Positions 25,508-38,600 of a stretch of DNA of 64,000 nucleotides are shown piece by piece; position 1 is the stretch's first letter; every line of letters begins with the position of its first letter. This DNA comes from Tetranychus cinnabarinus (Eukaryota; Arthropoda; Arachnida; Trombidiformes; Tetranychidae). Made by a program: the position numbers and the translations under genes. Below the pieces are notes generated by a model. The model saw nothing but the letters and a program-made list of their open reading frames with translations. It did no database searches and was not told the DNA's origin. The stretch lies in assembly GCA_022266195.1 (NCBI GenBank), contig WHVY01000002.1, positions 1,813,001 to 1,877,000 of the forward strand, given 5' to 3'.

Positions 25508-27570
25508 TGAAAATTAGCATAAATGATGATTGAATTTTAAGACATGAGATCTATTGTGATCTTTTCACCTTCGACTTATTTATGATGAGAAATTTGATGA
25601 TGAAGGCGAGGATGATGATGATGGAAAGGATTTGATGTTAACTTGATTCCTTTTTTTTCTTGCTATAAAAGGATAATAATTTTGACAATATTGATTCTCA
25701 CAGGGGAAACTTAGGATCAGTGTAAATAGCCTGATCAGGTAGTTGAGTTGATGCTAAATGGTTAAGTGTTTAGGGCAAGTGAGGAGGAAGAAGAAGAAAG
25801 AAGTAGGATGAAGATGATGAAGATAGCGAAAGTGAATGGTTCCTTTGAGATATTAAAAGGATAAAACTGGATTTATTCAATTTTTGTGTTTCTTTTTTTC
25901 CCTGTTCATGAATGTCAAATCAGCACAGTAAACATGATCACCATTGTAAGTATCAATCATGTTAACTTGATGGTTACTTTAATGTTTTCTTAATCTTCTT
26001 TCCCATTCCAACTGAAAATATATAATAGTTCAATGAGCTGGAAATACGAAGTGGTAAATTTACAGTTGCAATTTCAGGTTGATTAACATGAAGAGGGAAC
26101 AAAAATGTTCATGTTGAACAAATTTACTCGATTCAGTTGCGAGCAAAAAAAAGAGTTGAGTTTTTGTCAGCAGATTTCATCTTCCTCCATTGTGTGGTCA
26201 CTTGAGGATAATCATTGACCAAACCGTTTTTGTTGAGTGTTTTTACTTGGTTGATGACAAGGTGAACAGGGCAAGGGAAGATGAGATTAACAGGGAATGA
26301 GATCAATTATGTTGTTCAACTGAGTTTCAAGTCAATTTTGCATGAACTCATTTCCACCAAATGTACAGTAAAGTTAATCAATAACAAATTTTGTCAACCT
26401 TTTGTTTCCTTGATTGATTTGGTGAACCATTAATTCCGTTGACAAACCTTTAAATTCATTGTAAAGCAACAAATTTTAAATAGCAATTTAGTCTTAACCA
26501 TTTGATTTAACAATTTAACAGCATTAAGTTGAACTGTTAACAGTAAATCTTTAAACCTTTTCAACAGCTTTCAAACACTTTACTGTTTCTGGTCAACTCT
26601 TGACAATTCTTGACAGTCTTTTTCAACTGATTTAAACTTGAAACTGACATTTCAAACAACGGTAATTAGATTAACTTAAATTATCTTATAAAGGTGATTG
26701 AATAAATCAAAAGGCTAACAGAATGGGAAAGATGAAGAAAATGTTGATTTGCTTTTGTTGCAATTTAGCTTTGTACTTTTTACTCTAACCATTAACATTG
26801 ATCAATGATTATTAACATAAATTTGGTCACTTTTGATGTTCATTTTACTGGCAAAAATGATCCAATTGAACTTGCAAATTGTTAAGATTAAAGCTTGAGG
26901 CGTAAAAAGCGTAAAAAAAGAGGCAAATTTGGTCAAGTAACATTTTGAATACCAATGAAGGAAACCTTTTCAAATGATTGAACCTAAACCCAATTTGGAT
27001 TGGACTAAATCTTGAATCTTATCCTGTGTAAGCATATTTTCACCATCAAACTACAGGAATATAAATTTCAAATGATTGAGGTGAGAAGTAAAATGAAACA
27101 AAATGAACATTATTCAAGAATATATTATCCATTGACAAATTGAGTTGAGTTTAACTATTAAACAGTGGAAAGGTTTACTGTGTTCAACAATCAAATTAAA
27201 GTTTAATCATTATTTGGTTGGCCTTAAATCACTTGAGAATGTCAAATCATATTATAATATAAGCTTGTTATAATTATTAAAAGATGACATTATAAACCCA
27301 ATTGAATATGCATAAACAAGATGAAACATAATACATTTGTAATGTGTTGGTATATAGACATGTAATGGTTACCCAGTAAAATACAATAAAAGTTGAGATG
27401 AACTGAAAGGTGAAAGTGAAAATGATTAATAATTGAAAGATCAATTTTCTAGATTGTGAAGTTTTCAAATACATAATAGTAGTTGTTTTTCATTCACATC
27501 ATCTCAACTCCATCAGAGTTGATTACATTATCAAATGGATCATCATTTGATTTATTTTGTGTCAAAATTG

Positions 27571-27720
27571 ACAAGCAAAACCCAACCAAGGCCTAAGCCA
27601 AACTGAACCAAGGCAAGGCCTAAGCCCAAGGTATAGCCAAGGCGTATGGCAAGGCATGAGCAAGGCATGGACAAGGCCAATACCGAATCTAAGGCCTACA
27701 CAGCAACCCAAACCACGATT
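27571..27720. repeat. AAGGC-based degenerate minisatellite
   Basis: About nine units of 11-13 bp beginning AAGGC (for example AAGGCCTAAGCC, AAGGCGTATGGC, AAGGCATGAGC) between 27588 and 27700. The block is clearly G+C-richer than surrounding DNA. Short open frames crossing it on both strands look like by-products of the repeat. Confidence 0.75.
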
Positions 27721-29455
27721 AGTATTGAACATGATCAGCTTCCCTTGTCGATCGATCACTGTGAAGGTGTTGAATTTAGAGGTTTGAAAAAAGCTGAAGC
27801 AATCAACTTATTCAAATTATCACCACATTTAATGTGAAAACAAATCAACTCTCACTATTGAATGTCGAGTTTTATCTGATTATCTCCATGAATACTCAGC
27901 TCATTGGGTTGGATTCTAAGGTCATTTCAAACCGTTCATTAAGCTTGTTCTGAATAAATTTATATCCTCGGCTCTTCACTTCACATTTCCCGATTTCTGA
28001 AACAATGTAATCCTGTTTCGTCAACCGAAGTCGACTTGAAGTCATTTACTAACAACTTATTCCCACTTTAACCAAGTTTCATCTTCTCATTGATTTACAG
28101 ATTAAGTCAGTGACTGTCAATAATTGAAGCTATTATAAGGAAATATTTCATCCAATTATTTATTGACCTTTAGCAAGAACTAGTAAAGTCCAACAAGTTG
28201 AAAGCAAAAGGTAAACTTAGCCAGACTCAGCTTGAAACAATCGCCTTTTCTTTATCATTATCCTGATCATCTTGACTATTTGATCACAATTAGACCGCAG
28301 ATCAATAACTTGTTAATCTTGATCAAAACAAATCTTGGAAAGAAAAGGAAAACAAAACATTTCCTAAGCCAAGGTTTGCAAGTTAATGGTTGACAACAAT
28401 GATGTAGTTAATAATGATGATGATTAAAGAGACATCTTGAAATCCATTTCAATGAAACGATCAATGAAACAAAATTTGAATAGTCATTAACAGTTATCGA
28501 AGTAATTACCATAAATTTATTGAAAAAAACCTCAAAATATTAAACCCAGAAATACAAAGATATACAAACAATCATTTCTCAAAGTTGCTTTTTTAGGTTT
28601 TGTTTTTCACTATTTTCCTATTAATTTGCAGGTTTGCCTTTTATTTTGTTGTTGTTTTATTTTCAACCAACTATTTGAGTATTAATAATGATTAAATAAT
28701 TGATTCGCTGCGAGACATTTAATCAACTAATGATCAACTCTAATGATAATTGTTGAAAAGCATTGAAAAGCATTTTGCTGTAAATTGTACAAAAAGTGAA
28801 TCAATTTAAGCTGAAGACCGTTTAAAGGTGACTTTTGTGAGTCTCTTTACATGTCTACTGATCAATTATTGATTAAACTCATAAACAACAAGTCACTTTG
28901 CTCTCAAAGGTATTAAAGTCAATATAAAGTAATAATATTTTCATTACATGGCTCATGGAAATTAAATATCACGTTAGAATTGCATTTAAGCCAAAATTGG
29001 ACTCTTTATTTGTTCATCTTCATTCCCTCCATCCGAATCCTAAAGGTAACCCAAACCTTTCCGAGCTTTTTCACCATTTAAATGAACATTACATCGAAAA
29101 GTGTTTAGTGTTTTTTTGGGGTAACTTTAATTACAATTTGATTTGGTGTTTTTTTTTGTGTGTGAGAGCTTACAAAATGTCTATTGTCAAATTGTTAGGT
29201 AATTGTTGTTGAGGTTTGCTTTTGCAAAAGATGATACATTAAACAAAATCTAAGGTACATGTTTTAATATTTGATCAACTTTTGTAAAGTTAAGTTATTT
29301 TTTTCGTGCATTTTTTGCTTTCTTTGTGTACACATTCATGGGTTGTACAATTTATTACATTTAGTATAAGATTAGTATTTATATTTGTTGGTGAACTTTT
29401 CCTTGGAGGTATTTCTTTATCTATACAATTGCGCTTTTTGCCTGCCATCGTTTCA

Positions 29456-29461
29456 TTTATT
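29456..29461 (-). promoter_or_regulatory. Candidate poly(A) signal of shot
   Basis: AATAAA on the minus strand, 70 nt past the stop at 29531. Confidence 0.45.
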
Positions 29462-29530
29462 AGTAGATCATTTTTTTTTGTTGTTAATAGCTTGCATTAG
29501 AGTTTTGGTTTGGTTACGACGTTGATTCAT

Positions 29531-29668
29531 TCATTTTTCAACGGCCATTCGGCTTCCTGGTCGAGATTTGGATCCACTGTCAGTGTCACTGAAGCTACAA
29601 TCACTTGTAGAGCCTCCAAAACGGTATGAACGCGACATGGGCACACTGAGTTGGGTTTTTTCTCGAAT
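29531..29668 (-). CDS. shot: shot exon 10: C terminus
   Basis: The acceptor is aaaatttag|ATTCGAGA (phase 0), 45 codons and a TGA at 29533-29531. It reads REKTQLSVPMSRSYRFGGS, then a Ser/Asp stretch and SKSRPGSRM. The Ser-Arg-Pro-Gly-Ser type tail is typical of spectraplakin C termini (a GSR-like microtubule-lattice region, family knowledge). Confidence 0.78.
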   Translation of the reverse strand: MREKTQLSVPMSRSYRFGGSTSDCSFSDTDSGSKSRPGSRMAVEK

Positions 29669-32600
29669 CTAAATTTTGATTGGAAAAAAGAAAAAAAAAT
29701 ATTAGGATTTTGTCTCAAAAATGGTTCAAAAGATTGCGATTAAATTGTCAAAGAATAACGTTTCCAGGAAATGCCGAAATTTTTCATCAAAGGCTGATAA
29801 TGAAGACTTGATTAATGAGTTAGATTCTTAGAGGTAGTTACCAATGAAAGTATGGGTACGGGAATCTTTGAATTGTAATCAGGAGCCAACGGTCGATAAT
29901 ATTCTGGGAATGCAGGAATTCCCTGGACCGGTAGGCATCTTGGACAGGGTAAAAAGTATTCCAAGTCCAGACAATCTGAACATTTGGTTGGTTTGTTTTA
30001 GTGTTTTATTTAGGATTGAATAAGATTGACAATGAAAAGGATTGAGGAAATGAGAGAGAGAGAGAGAGAGAAAGAAATCAACAAATCAAGTTAGTCATGG
30101 TATTAGTTATGAATTATAACAGCTGTTTAACCTACTGTTTATTATCAGATTATTCATAACAATTAAGTGTGCAACTCTTACAATTATGTCATGCTAAAGC
30201 AAACTTGTTATAATTCAAACTTGGCATGTTTAGATGATGAAATTTTAAGATTGGGTTGAGATCAAGTTCAATCGGAAAAATGAATAGAGTCTTGGAGTGA
30301 TTAGAATAGAAAATGAAATTGTAATTTTTGGCACATTTGTGGGTGGGTTTGTTTTCAGTGCAAATCAAGTGAGGAAAGCTACAAAATCTAAGTACAAAAG
30401 CGTCATTTCTAGGAAAATGATTTTAAAACATAAAAAACGTATTTGGTTAAAAATTGTTTCTCAGTCAAAATTATTTTTTGTTGACAAAATTTTATCATTT
30501 AATAAGTTAAAACATCCATCTTTTGGCAACTTTTGGTGGTCCTTCTTGAGCTTCCTGAAGTTATTGGTTTTAAGCAAATCATAAAAAACGGCAATCATAG
30601 AAACGAAATTCAAATAAGGCAAATATTAAAGGCAAAGATAAATGTATTGAAAAAATGAGATGCAATAAATTAAAAATAGATAACATTGCATTTTCATCTA
30701 ATTTAGTAATTTACAAACCTTGATGATTGGACCGACAGTCGATATAGCGCCTGTCTTTGGATTAATTACGGGCTTGGATTTGAATGCAGCCATGCCTTGG
30801 CTAACGCCATCAGCTAAGATAAATTGCTCTCGAAGCTCTACGTTCGTGCGTCCTTTAGCTACTCAAAGCAACGAGCAATTTACAGTGTGCAAAGGGTGTG
30901 ATTTGGATAATCATGATTGTCATGAAGGAGTGTAATCATTTCAATGAACAAAACGATAAAAACGCAGAAAAAATGAAAAAATAAAACATGCGTTAAAATC
31001 ATGCAAAATCATAAACTTAATGTTGAACAAAAATCGACTTATAAAGTCTATATTGGGTTAAGATTAGGTTGTAAATATTGTAAAGAGGCAACTCTGCGAT
31101 TTTGTCTGGCAAAGTAATCAATTTGATTTTGTAATTTACCTCGGCAAGGATCGTTTTTGATTAGGAATTCATCAAGAGAAACCCAACCACCACCGACTCG
31201 AACCATTACAGTACTTCTCAAAATACGAACAAGTCGGAGTTTTTGTGAGTCACCAAACTAAAATTGAAAGAATGAGAAATTAAAACATTAATGAGTAAAA
31301 TTAATTTACAAAAAAATGGTTGATCAGCTGTTGATTAAGATCAATCTTACTCGGTATTTTCCTTCGCCAACTTGGAACACTTTGTATCGATGAACACAAG
31401 TACATTTAGCCACTTGTCGTTGAACCTCATCTTGGATGATTTCAGCCTCAGTCTTTGGTAAATCACGGTCAGGGCGAAGAGTCTCGAGATATTCCTTGTG
31501 ATCAATGAAACCATCGCTGTTACGATCAAAGATCGGTGCAACTCGTTCCATTTCAAGACGTGAGGTAGGGAATTTAGAGGCAAGGAATCCTTCGATGAAA
31601 TCTTCTTGAGTAACTTTACCGTCATTATCTTTGTCAATTTTTCGGAAAAAGTCCATTACTCGAGCTTTCTTGTTGTTCATCCAGCCCAAAAATCGTCGTC
31701 GCCATTCATCAAAATCGAAGTTCTTCACTCTTTCAACTTCACGGATGTAATCAAGTTTATCTTGAAGTCGTCTCATTCTTTCCATGGCTAACAGCCAAAC
31801 ATTTCGCCATTTCTCGACCAATTCACGAGCTTTTGGATTCTTAATTTCAGGTTCACTTCCAGCCCGAGAGTTGATTGAAGAGTCTCGAGTTTTTGAGGTT
31901 GAACGTCTTCCTTTAACGTCACTTGATTTTGATTTTGGTACGGTAGAGGAAGCTTTGGTAACTCTTTCCACTTCAGGTTGTTTTGCACTCATTTCATCGA
32001 TGAACTTTTGATGCTCTTCAATTAATCCCTCAAGAGATTCAATATCATCTGGAAGTGGCTCAGATTCGGCAGCCAAAAGGTCAGCTTCAGCTTTCCTGAG
32101 CCAAGCAAGTAACTCTTCAAGAATACTCATGAGATCTCTCAATGATCTCAAATGTTCCTTCAATTTTGCTTCTCTTTGTTTAGCCCAATTGGAAATCTCT
32201 TCCCATCTTGATTGAATAATGGTAATCCAGTGACGAATCACGGAAACAGCATCAGGGTGACATTTGGCAAGAATATCTTCGGCTAATGAGATGGTTGAAT
32301 CTTTGTTAACCTCTTGTTTGGACATTTCTCTAATAAACATTTCATGTTCAGTAATTTGCTGTTTAGTAGTTTCTTCATCATCTGGTAATGGTCCGGCATT
32401 TCGTAATTTCATTTCAGCATCGGATAACCATTCAAGATTTTGATGAACCGCTTTATGTAATTCCTCGGCTTGTTTCAAAGCTGCCTCTAAACATCTTTGT
32501 TTGGCGTCACTCATCCTAACAACCTCTTCCCATCGAGAATCAAGAGTGACAAGTTGCTCTCTAATCAAAGCTGCATCAGCTGGAGTAGCTGAATCAAGAA

Positions 32601-35600
32601 GATCATTGGCAGTTTTCTTGACTGTAGTCATGTTTTTCTGTCGACTCTTTAAATCATCTTGGAATGCTCTGTGTTGTTCAACCAAAACTGTTACAGTATC
32701 TAAATCACCATAAAGTCTATCCAAACCAAGGCGACCTTTAGCTTTATCAAGCCAATCAATAAGAGCTTGAACAGCGTCTTTAAATTGACCAGAGAAGAGA
32801 AGCGCTTCTTCTAATTTTCTTTGACGATCCACAGATTTGGCACAAGCAGAGTTCCAACGTTGTTTCAACTCTTCAATCATGTCATTCAAGATAGGAACAT
32901 CAGACTTAGGACATTTATCTTTCAATGTTCGGCCCAATTTAATAGTAGCATCGTAAGTTGATTGTTTGGCTCCCAATGCTCTTTGGAATTCTTTGTGTTT
33001 CATAAGATGTAATTTAATCCTTTCAGGATCATTTCCAGCAGGTTGGTAGTTGTCAAGTTGCTCTTCAGCATTTTTCAACCAACTGATTAAACTAGACCAA
33101 GCATCATGGAACTCTCTGGCTTCTTTGTAGCCTCGATCCAAAGCTCGAGTTCTTTCAGCAGCTTTACCAACAACACGTTCCCAACGGTGTTGCACACTAA
33201 CCAAAAGATTCTTAATGATGATAACATCTTGTTTTTGACTGAAATATTTAAGATGAGTTCCCTTCTTGTCCAGATTAAGCATAGTTTCTCTGTGGTTTGA
33301 AACATCTTTTTGGAAATTTTTGTGCTCTTCAATTTGGGGTAAAATATGCTCCATTACTAAGCTAACGGGTCCCATATTGTTTAAGTATTTTTCAGCTGAT
33401 GATAACCATTCAACAAATTCTTGTACTGCTTCATGGAACTCGGTTGCCTCTCGAAGAGCAATTTCAAGTTTGATTTTACGGTCATTGGCTCTATTAAGAA
33501 TACTGTCCCATCGAGTTTTGAGAGTCTTCAAGTTGTGTTGAAGTGTAGGTGTGTTACTTTCAGGGGCTTTCTTCAAATATTCTTGGCCTTGTTTTAAAAC
33601 TGACTCCAATTTATGGCGATTAACATCCAATTCACTGTACAACTCCATGAATCGGTTCAATTGCTCTCGAGCTGTTTCAGGTAGCCCACCAACAGGTTTA
33701 GAGGCAACAAATTGACCATCAATGTCACTAAGCCACATGAGCAGATCTTGAATCTCTTGATTAAATGCCATAACCTCTTTGAGAATATCTTCAAGTTCTC
33801 GTTGTCGTTGAGCAGCCTTATCTTGAAGTTGTTGCCATCTTGTGTTTAGCTTATTCAGCTCAGCTGCAGTGGCACTAGCCTCTTCACTTCCACGATCAGA
33901 TTCAATCAACATTTTTCCAGCACGATTAAGGGTATCAACATTAGTTTGATGAGCAGCAATGTCATTAATAAGAACCTTGAGTTTGGCAGTGTCAACTTCT
34001 ATCACTTGAGCATCAGCAAATGTTGGTTTAATTTCATCAAGAGCCATTTCAGTTCGACTCATCCATGTTAAAAATTCATCCAAAGCGTGGCGGAATTGGC
34101 CTAAACGAAGTGAGGCATTTTCAAGCTCATTTTGTCGGCTGATAATTTGAATTTGTTCACAGATAGCTTCAAATCGTCGGTTAGCTCGGTTAACCATGTT
34201 GTCAACAGCAGCTGCACCTTGACCAGGAGAGATTGCACCTAATTGTGGCCCAAGATGGTTGATTTGTTCAAGAAGTGAACGATATTTTGGTAGTTCAGCT
34301 TCCAATCGTTGAATGGTTGCTTCTTGAACATTAAGACTAAGAGAAGCAGAGGATTTAAGAGCTCGCTCAGATTCATCCATCCAAGTATTGAGACGATCAT
34401 GAGCTGAATGGAAGTTATCACACAAAGGTAAAGCATCTTGAGCTTGTCTCAATTTTTCAGAAGCTTTGTTAGCTAATTCATCATATCTGGCATTAAGTGC
34501 ATTCAATTTTTCTTTAATTTGTATTGCATCGCCTCCAGAGGCATGTTTCATCACTTCTTGTCCAGTATTGTTGACTTCGATAATTTGCTTTTGATGTTCT
34601 TCAATTTCTTCATTAATTTCGTCCAACTCATCAAGTTGTTCACGCAATTTATCCAGGTAGACGCTTAATGCACGGAATCGATCTAGTCGTGAGTCAATTT
34701 CTTCAATCCATGCCAGAATATCCTCAAAACTAAGAACGAAAGAACCCAAGCTTTCATGATAATCAGACAACAGGTGTAAAAAGTTTTCACTGTCCTCAAC
34801 AAGCTTAGCATATCTATCAGTAACTCCTCGAAGTCGGTCAACAACCATTTGAGCTTCATCATCACCAATCAAGCTCATGAGATTCTGAGCAATTTCTGTT
34901 AGATCTTCAAAATCGTGCTTTTTACTTAAAATGTCAAGGTGGAGAGCGCGATGCTCCGAGATTCTTTGCCTGATTTGATCTTGATCAGTTGGGATTGTAG
35001 ACAAAGACATTAAACGATGTTCACTATTGTCCAACCACTGGGTGAGGGCAGCAATTTTTTGATGATATTTACTAGCAGCATCACTGGCAATGGAAAGGGT
35101 TCTTTCTCGTTCTGATAATTGATCCAAAAGCCTGTCCCAATGTTCATGAATGTCGGCCATTTGATCGTCAACTTGCTTGTACTCCATACTTGATCGATCC
35201 AACAGACGCTTACAAATATCCCCACAATCATCAAACCTTTGAAGTGCCTTTTCTTGAGTTCTGAACTCTTCTCGGATAACTTGGCATTGTTGTTTTTGAT
35301 TGGCAATGATTCTTGGTTCAGCAGGAATTGGACCAAGAACAGCAAACATTTTATCCTTAGCAACCATCCAAGAATGTAAACTATTGTAACAATCCTGGAA
35401 GTCTTTGAAAGCCTGACGGATTTTTTCATCGTCAAGATATGGATTCCTTCTGGGAGGTTCAGGGAACAGCTCATATAGATTAGCAATGTATTTAATCATC
35501 GCCTTCTCGTCAACATTGTTACTGTCAACCTCTGAGGGTTCCAAAGTACGCTTAACGCCGAGATCTCGTTCACCAATTCGGAACGCATTTTCTAAGTTGC

Positions 35601-38600
35601 CTCGATTATCACGGTTTGAGCAAGCTCGATAATCCAACAGATCAGGTCTAAAGTAAATTGAGATAAAATATTCAATGTAAGTAAATGTCTTTTAAAAATG
35701 GATCAGCATAAAAGTAGAAATTATTTTTTCTTTCCACCAAAATTTCAAATGCAACATGATCTGACCAAAGATTATTTTTACCACATTAGTATCACAATTA
35801 ATTGGTTTCAAGTTTGTCTAGCCCGTCAAAAAAGGTAATTTTACTTCCTCTAGAAAACATGGTTTAGCATGATAATGATTATGCTAAAGCAACACAAGCT
35901 GCTTTTTACTTTGTTGTTGTATTTCTGTTACCTTTTGGTCAATGTCTGATTTTTGTCTAACACAGCATTTGCAAGTTAATGGCATTTTTAAGTCAAACCA
36001 ACAAACGACCAAACCAGTTTCATTTAAAATTTCCAACTATTATAAAGCTTTCATGCAAGATGTAAGAAAGTTTTCGGTCTAACTCTCTTCATAATTGAAA
36101 CTTGTACTCCTTTACTGATTTCAAATAAGTCATTTGAAGCTTTGCATTTCATGACCAAACATTTTTCAAACTGTTTAACTTCATTTTTTTGTAAACATTG
36201 AGAAGAGTAAAATTTTTAAAAAATAAACCTGAAAATTTAAAACAAACAATAAGCTTACAAAACAACTTTTCATTTAACAGCTTGATTTTGCTTCTCCTGA
36301 AAATTTTCAGTCAATTCATCAAAATAAACAATAACTTTCACTCGATCATCAAAAAAAACTATTGCCTATTACCTTGATTTTACAATAGACGAAGTAGACA
36401 TGAAACAATTTAATTGCTCAAATAATGAAGATTAGGAACAAATCAGTTCCGCTAGCAATTTTTCAGTTGAGCAAAATTATTATATGATCGAAATAAAATT
36501 ACCTGTTTCTATGTAAAATGGCATTAAAGGCAAGTCCGTCCTTCCAACTGTTTGTGAAATCGGTAACTTTAACTCCAGGATATCCTTCGGTAGTTCTTTG
36601 AGCCCATCTTAATAGAGCTTCGTTGAAAGCTTTACTTTCAACACTATCAGTTAATTCATGCGCTAAGTTTTCACTGTCTTTGATGAGTTTAGCGTATCTA
36701 TCGGTAACATCTCGAAGTCGACTAACAACATTTTGAGCTTCATCATCACCAATCAAGCTCATGAGATTCTGAGCAATTTCTGTTAGATCTTCAAAATCGT
36801 GCTTTTTACTTAAGATGTCTCTATGAAGAGCACGATGTTCCGAGATTCTCTGTCTTATTTGCTCTTTATCGGTTGGAATTGCAGACAAAGACATTAAACG
36901 ATGTTCACTCTTCTCCAACCATTGGGTAAGTGCAGATATCTTTTGCTGATATTTACTGGCAGCATCACTAGCAACAGATAAGGCCCTTTCGCGACCAGAA
37001 AGTTGATCTAGAAGTTTATTCCAATGGTCATGAATGTCGGCCATTTGATCATCAACTTGCTTATATTCCATACTTGAACGCTCCAAAAGGCGTTTACAAA
37101 TTTCACCGCAATCATCAAATCTTTGAAGTGCTTTCTTCTGAGTATTGAACTCTTCTCGGATAACTTGGCATTGTTGTCTTTGGGTAGTAATGATTCTAGG
37201 TTCAGCGGGAATTGGACCAAGAACGGCAAACATTTTATCCTTGGCAACCATCCAAGAGTGTAAACTATTGTAACATTCCTGGAAGTCTTTGAAAGCCCGA
37301 CGGATTTTCTCATCATCAAGATATGGATTTCGTTTTGGAGGTTCGGGAAACATTTCATACAAAGAGGTGAGGTATTTAATCATTCCTTTCTCGTCAACAT
37401 TTTTACTGTCAACCTCTTCAGGTTGTAAAACCCGCTTGATTCTAAGATCACGTTCACCAATTCGGAAAGCATTTTCCAAATTATCACGGTTACTACGGCC
37501 TGAGCAGTCTCGATAATCCAAAAGATCAGGTCTAAAATTGAAAGAGATAAATAAATGTAAATAATTTTTCAAGCAATCAAGATTCGCAAAAATATAAAGC
37601 AAACTCAAACCAATTGAACAAACAAAAGTTATTAAGTTTCAATTTAACTCAATATTCCCAAATTTTTGCTATTACTACGAAAGTTGAGTTTCAGGTTAAT
37701 ATTTTTTCATGACTGGTCAGTAAAGGCTATTGAACTTGCTCAAGAAAAACATGGCTCAGCATGATATTAAACTCAAATTGCCTTTTTGTTCTTGCTCCTA
37801 TGTTACCTTTCTGGTCAAAAGCTTATTAACAAATAAAACAACAAAACATTTACAAAGTTGAAGCCACTTTCACGTCAATCTATCAAAAATCGCAGACAAA
37901 ACCAGTTTCTTTAAAGTACTTAGTGATTAGTTAACTGTAGATGTTCATGATACCCTCATCATTGCCCAGTAATTTAACTAACAAATCGTGATTTCTGTCA
38001 TTCGTTACAAAATAGCGTCAAAATCAATTTCTCGCATTTTCCACATAGTTTATTATTTATTTTACTAACATATTGAAACTGTGAGAACAAGTTTGTTCTG
38101 ATTAACAGTATTTGCACTATTAATGTGTTAATTATCTGCCATTTTCTCAGTTTCAAAAAGTGATCAATCAATGACTTTAACCGAAATCAATTGAAATGAA
38201 AAAAGCTTTTCACTCTGCAAAAAAGCAAATTATGAGTTCAGTCAGACAATAGGAGTGAAACATTTTAACTAGATTGTCACAATTGATTTTGTTCACAATA
38301 GCTATAAGCATTTAATCAACCCTTTAATTGTTGGTTTATTTATAAAGCAAGATATGATAAAACATAGCTTCATAGACTCTAATTGCACTAACATAATCAT
38401 TAAAACTGCTATTGATAGCAAGAAACATTCATTTTCACAATTTGAGTTTCAGGTTGAAAATTATAACTCGCAGTCAACACTAAAAGATAATTAAATTCAA
38501 ACTAAAATTTTTTGATAGTCTAAATTTTAGAGCATAATTACAATTTACTGAAATATAATCAGCAAGTGAATTTCGTACTTCATTTAAATTGACAACAAAG

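Larger units (their letters stand above)
18030..29530. other. 11.5 kb gene-free region upstream of sens
   Basis: It lies between the sens first exon and the 3' end of the spectraplakin, both on the minus strand, so it is the natural location for sens upstream control elements (inference). No open frame here resembles a known family. Two listed repeats (24927-25507 and 27571-27720) and a possible spectraplakin 3' UTR below 29531 are the only structures I can support. Confidence 0.6.

Noticed and set aside
30720..30935. Plus-strand 71-aa open frame
   Set aside because: Antisense to shot exon 8, whose minus-strand reading is clearly conserved.
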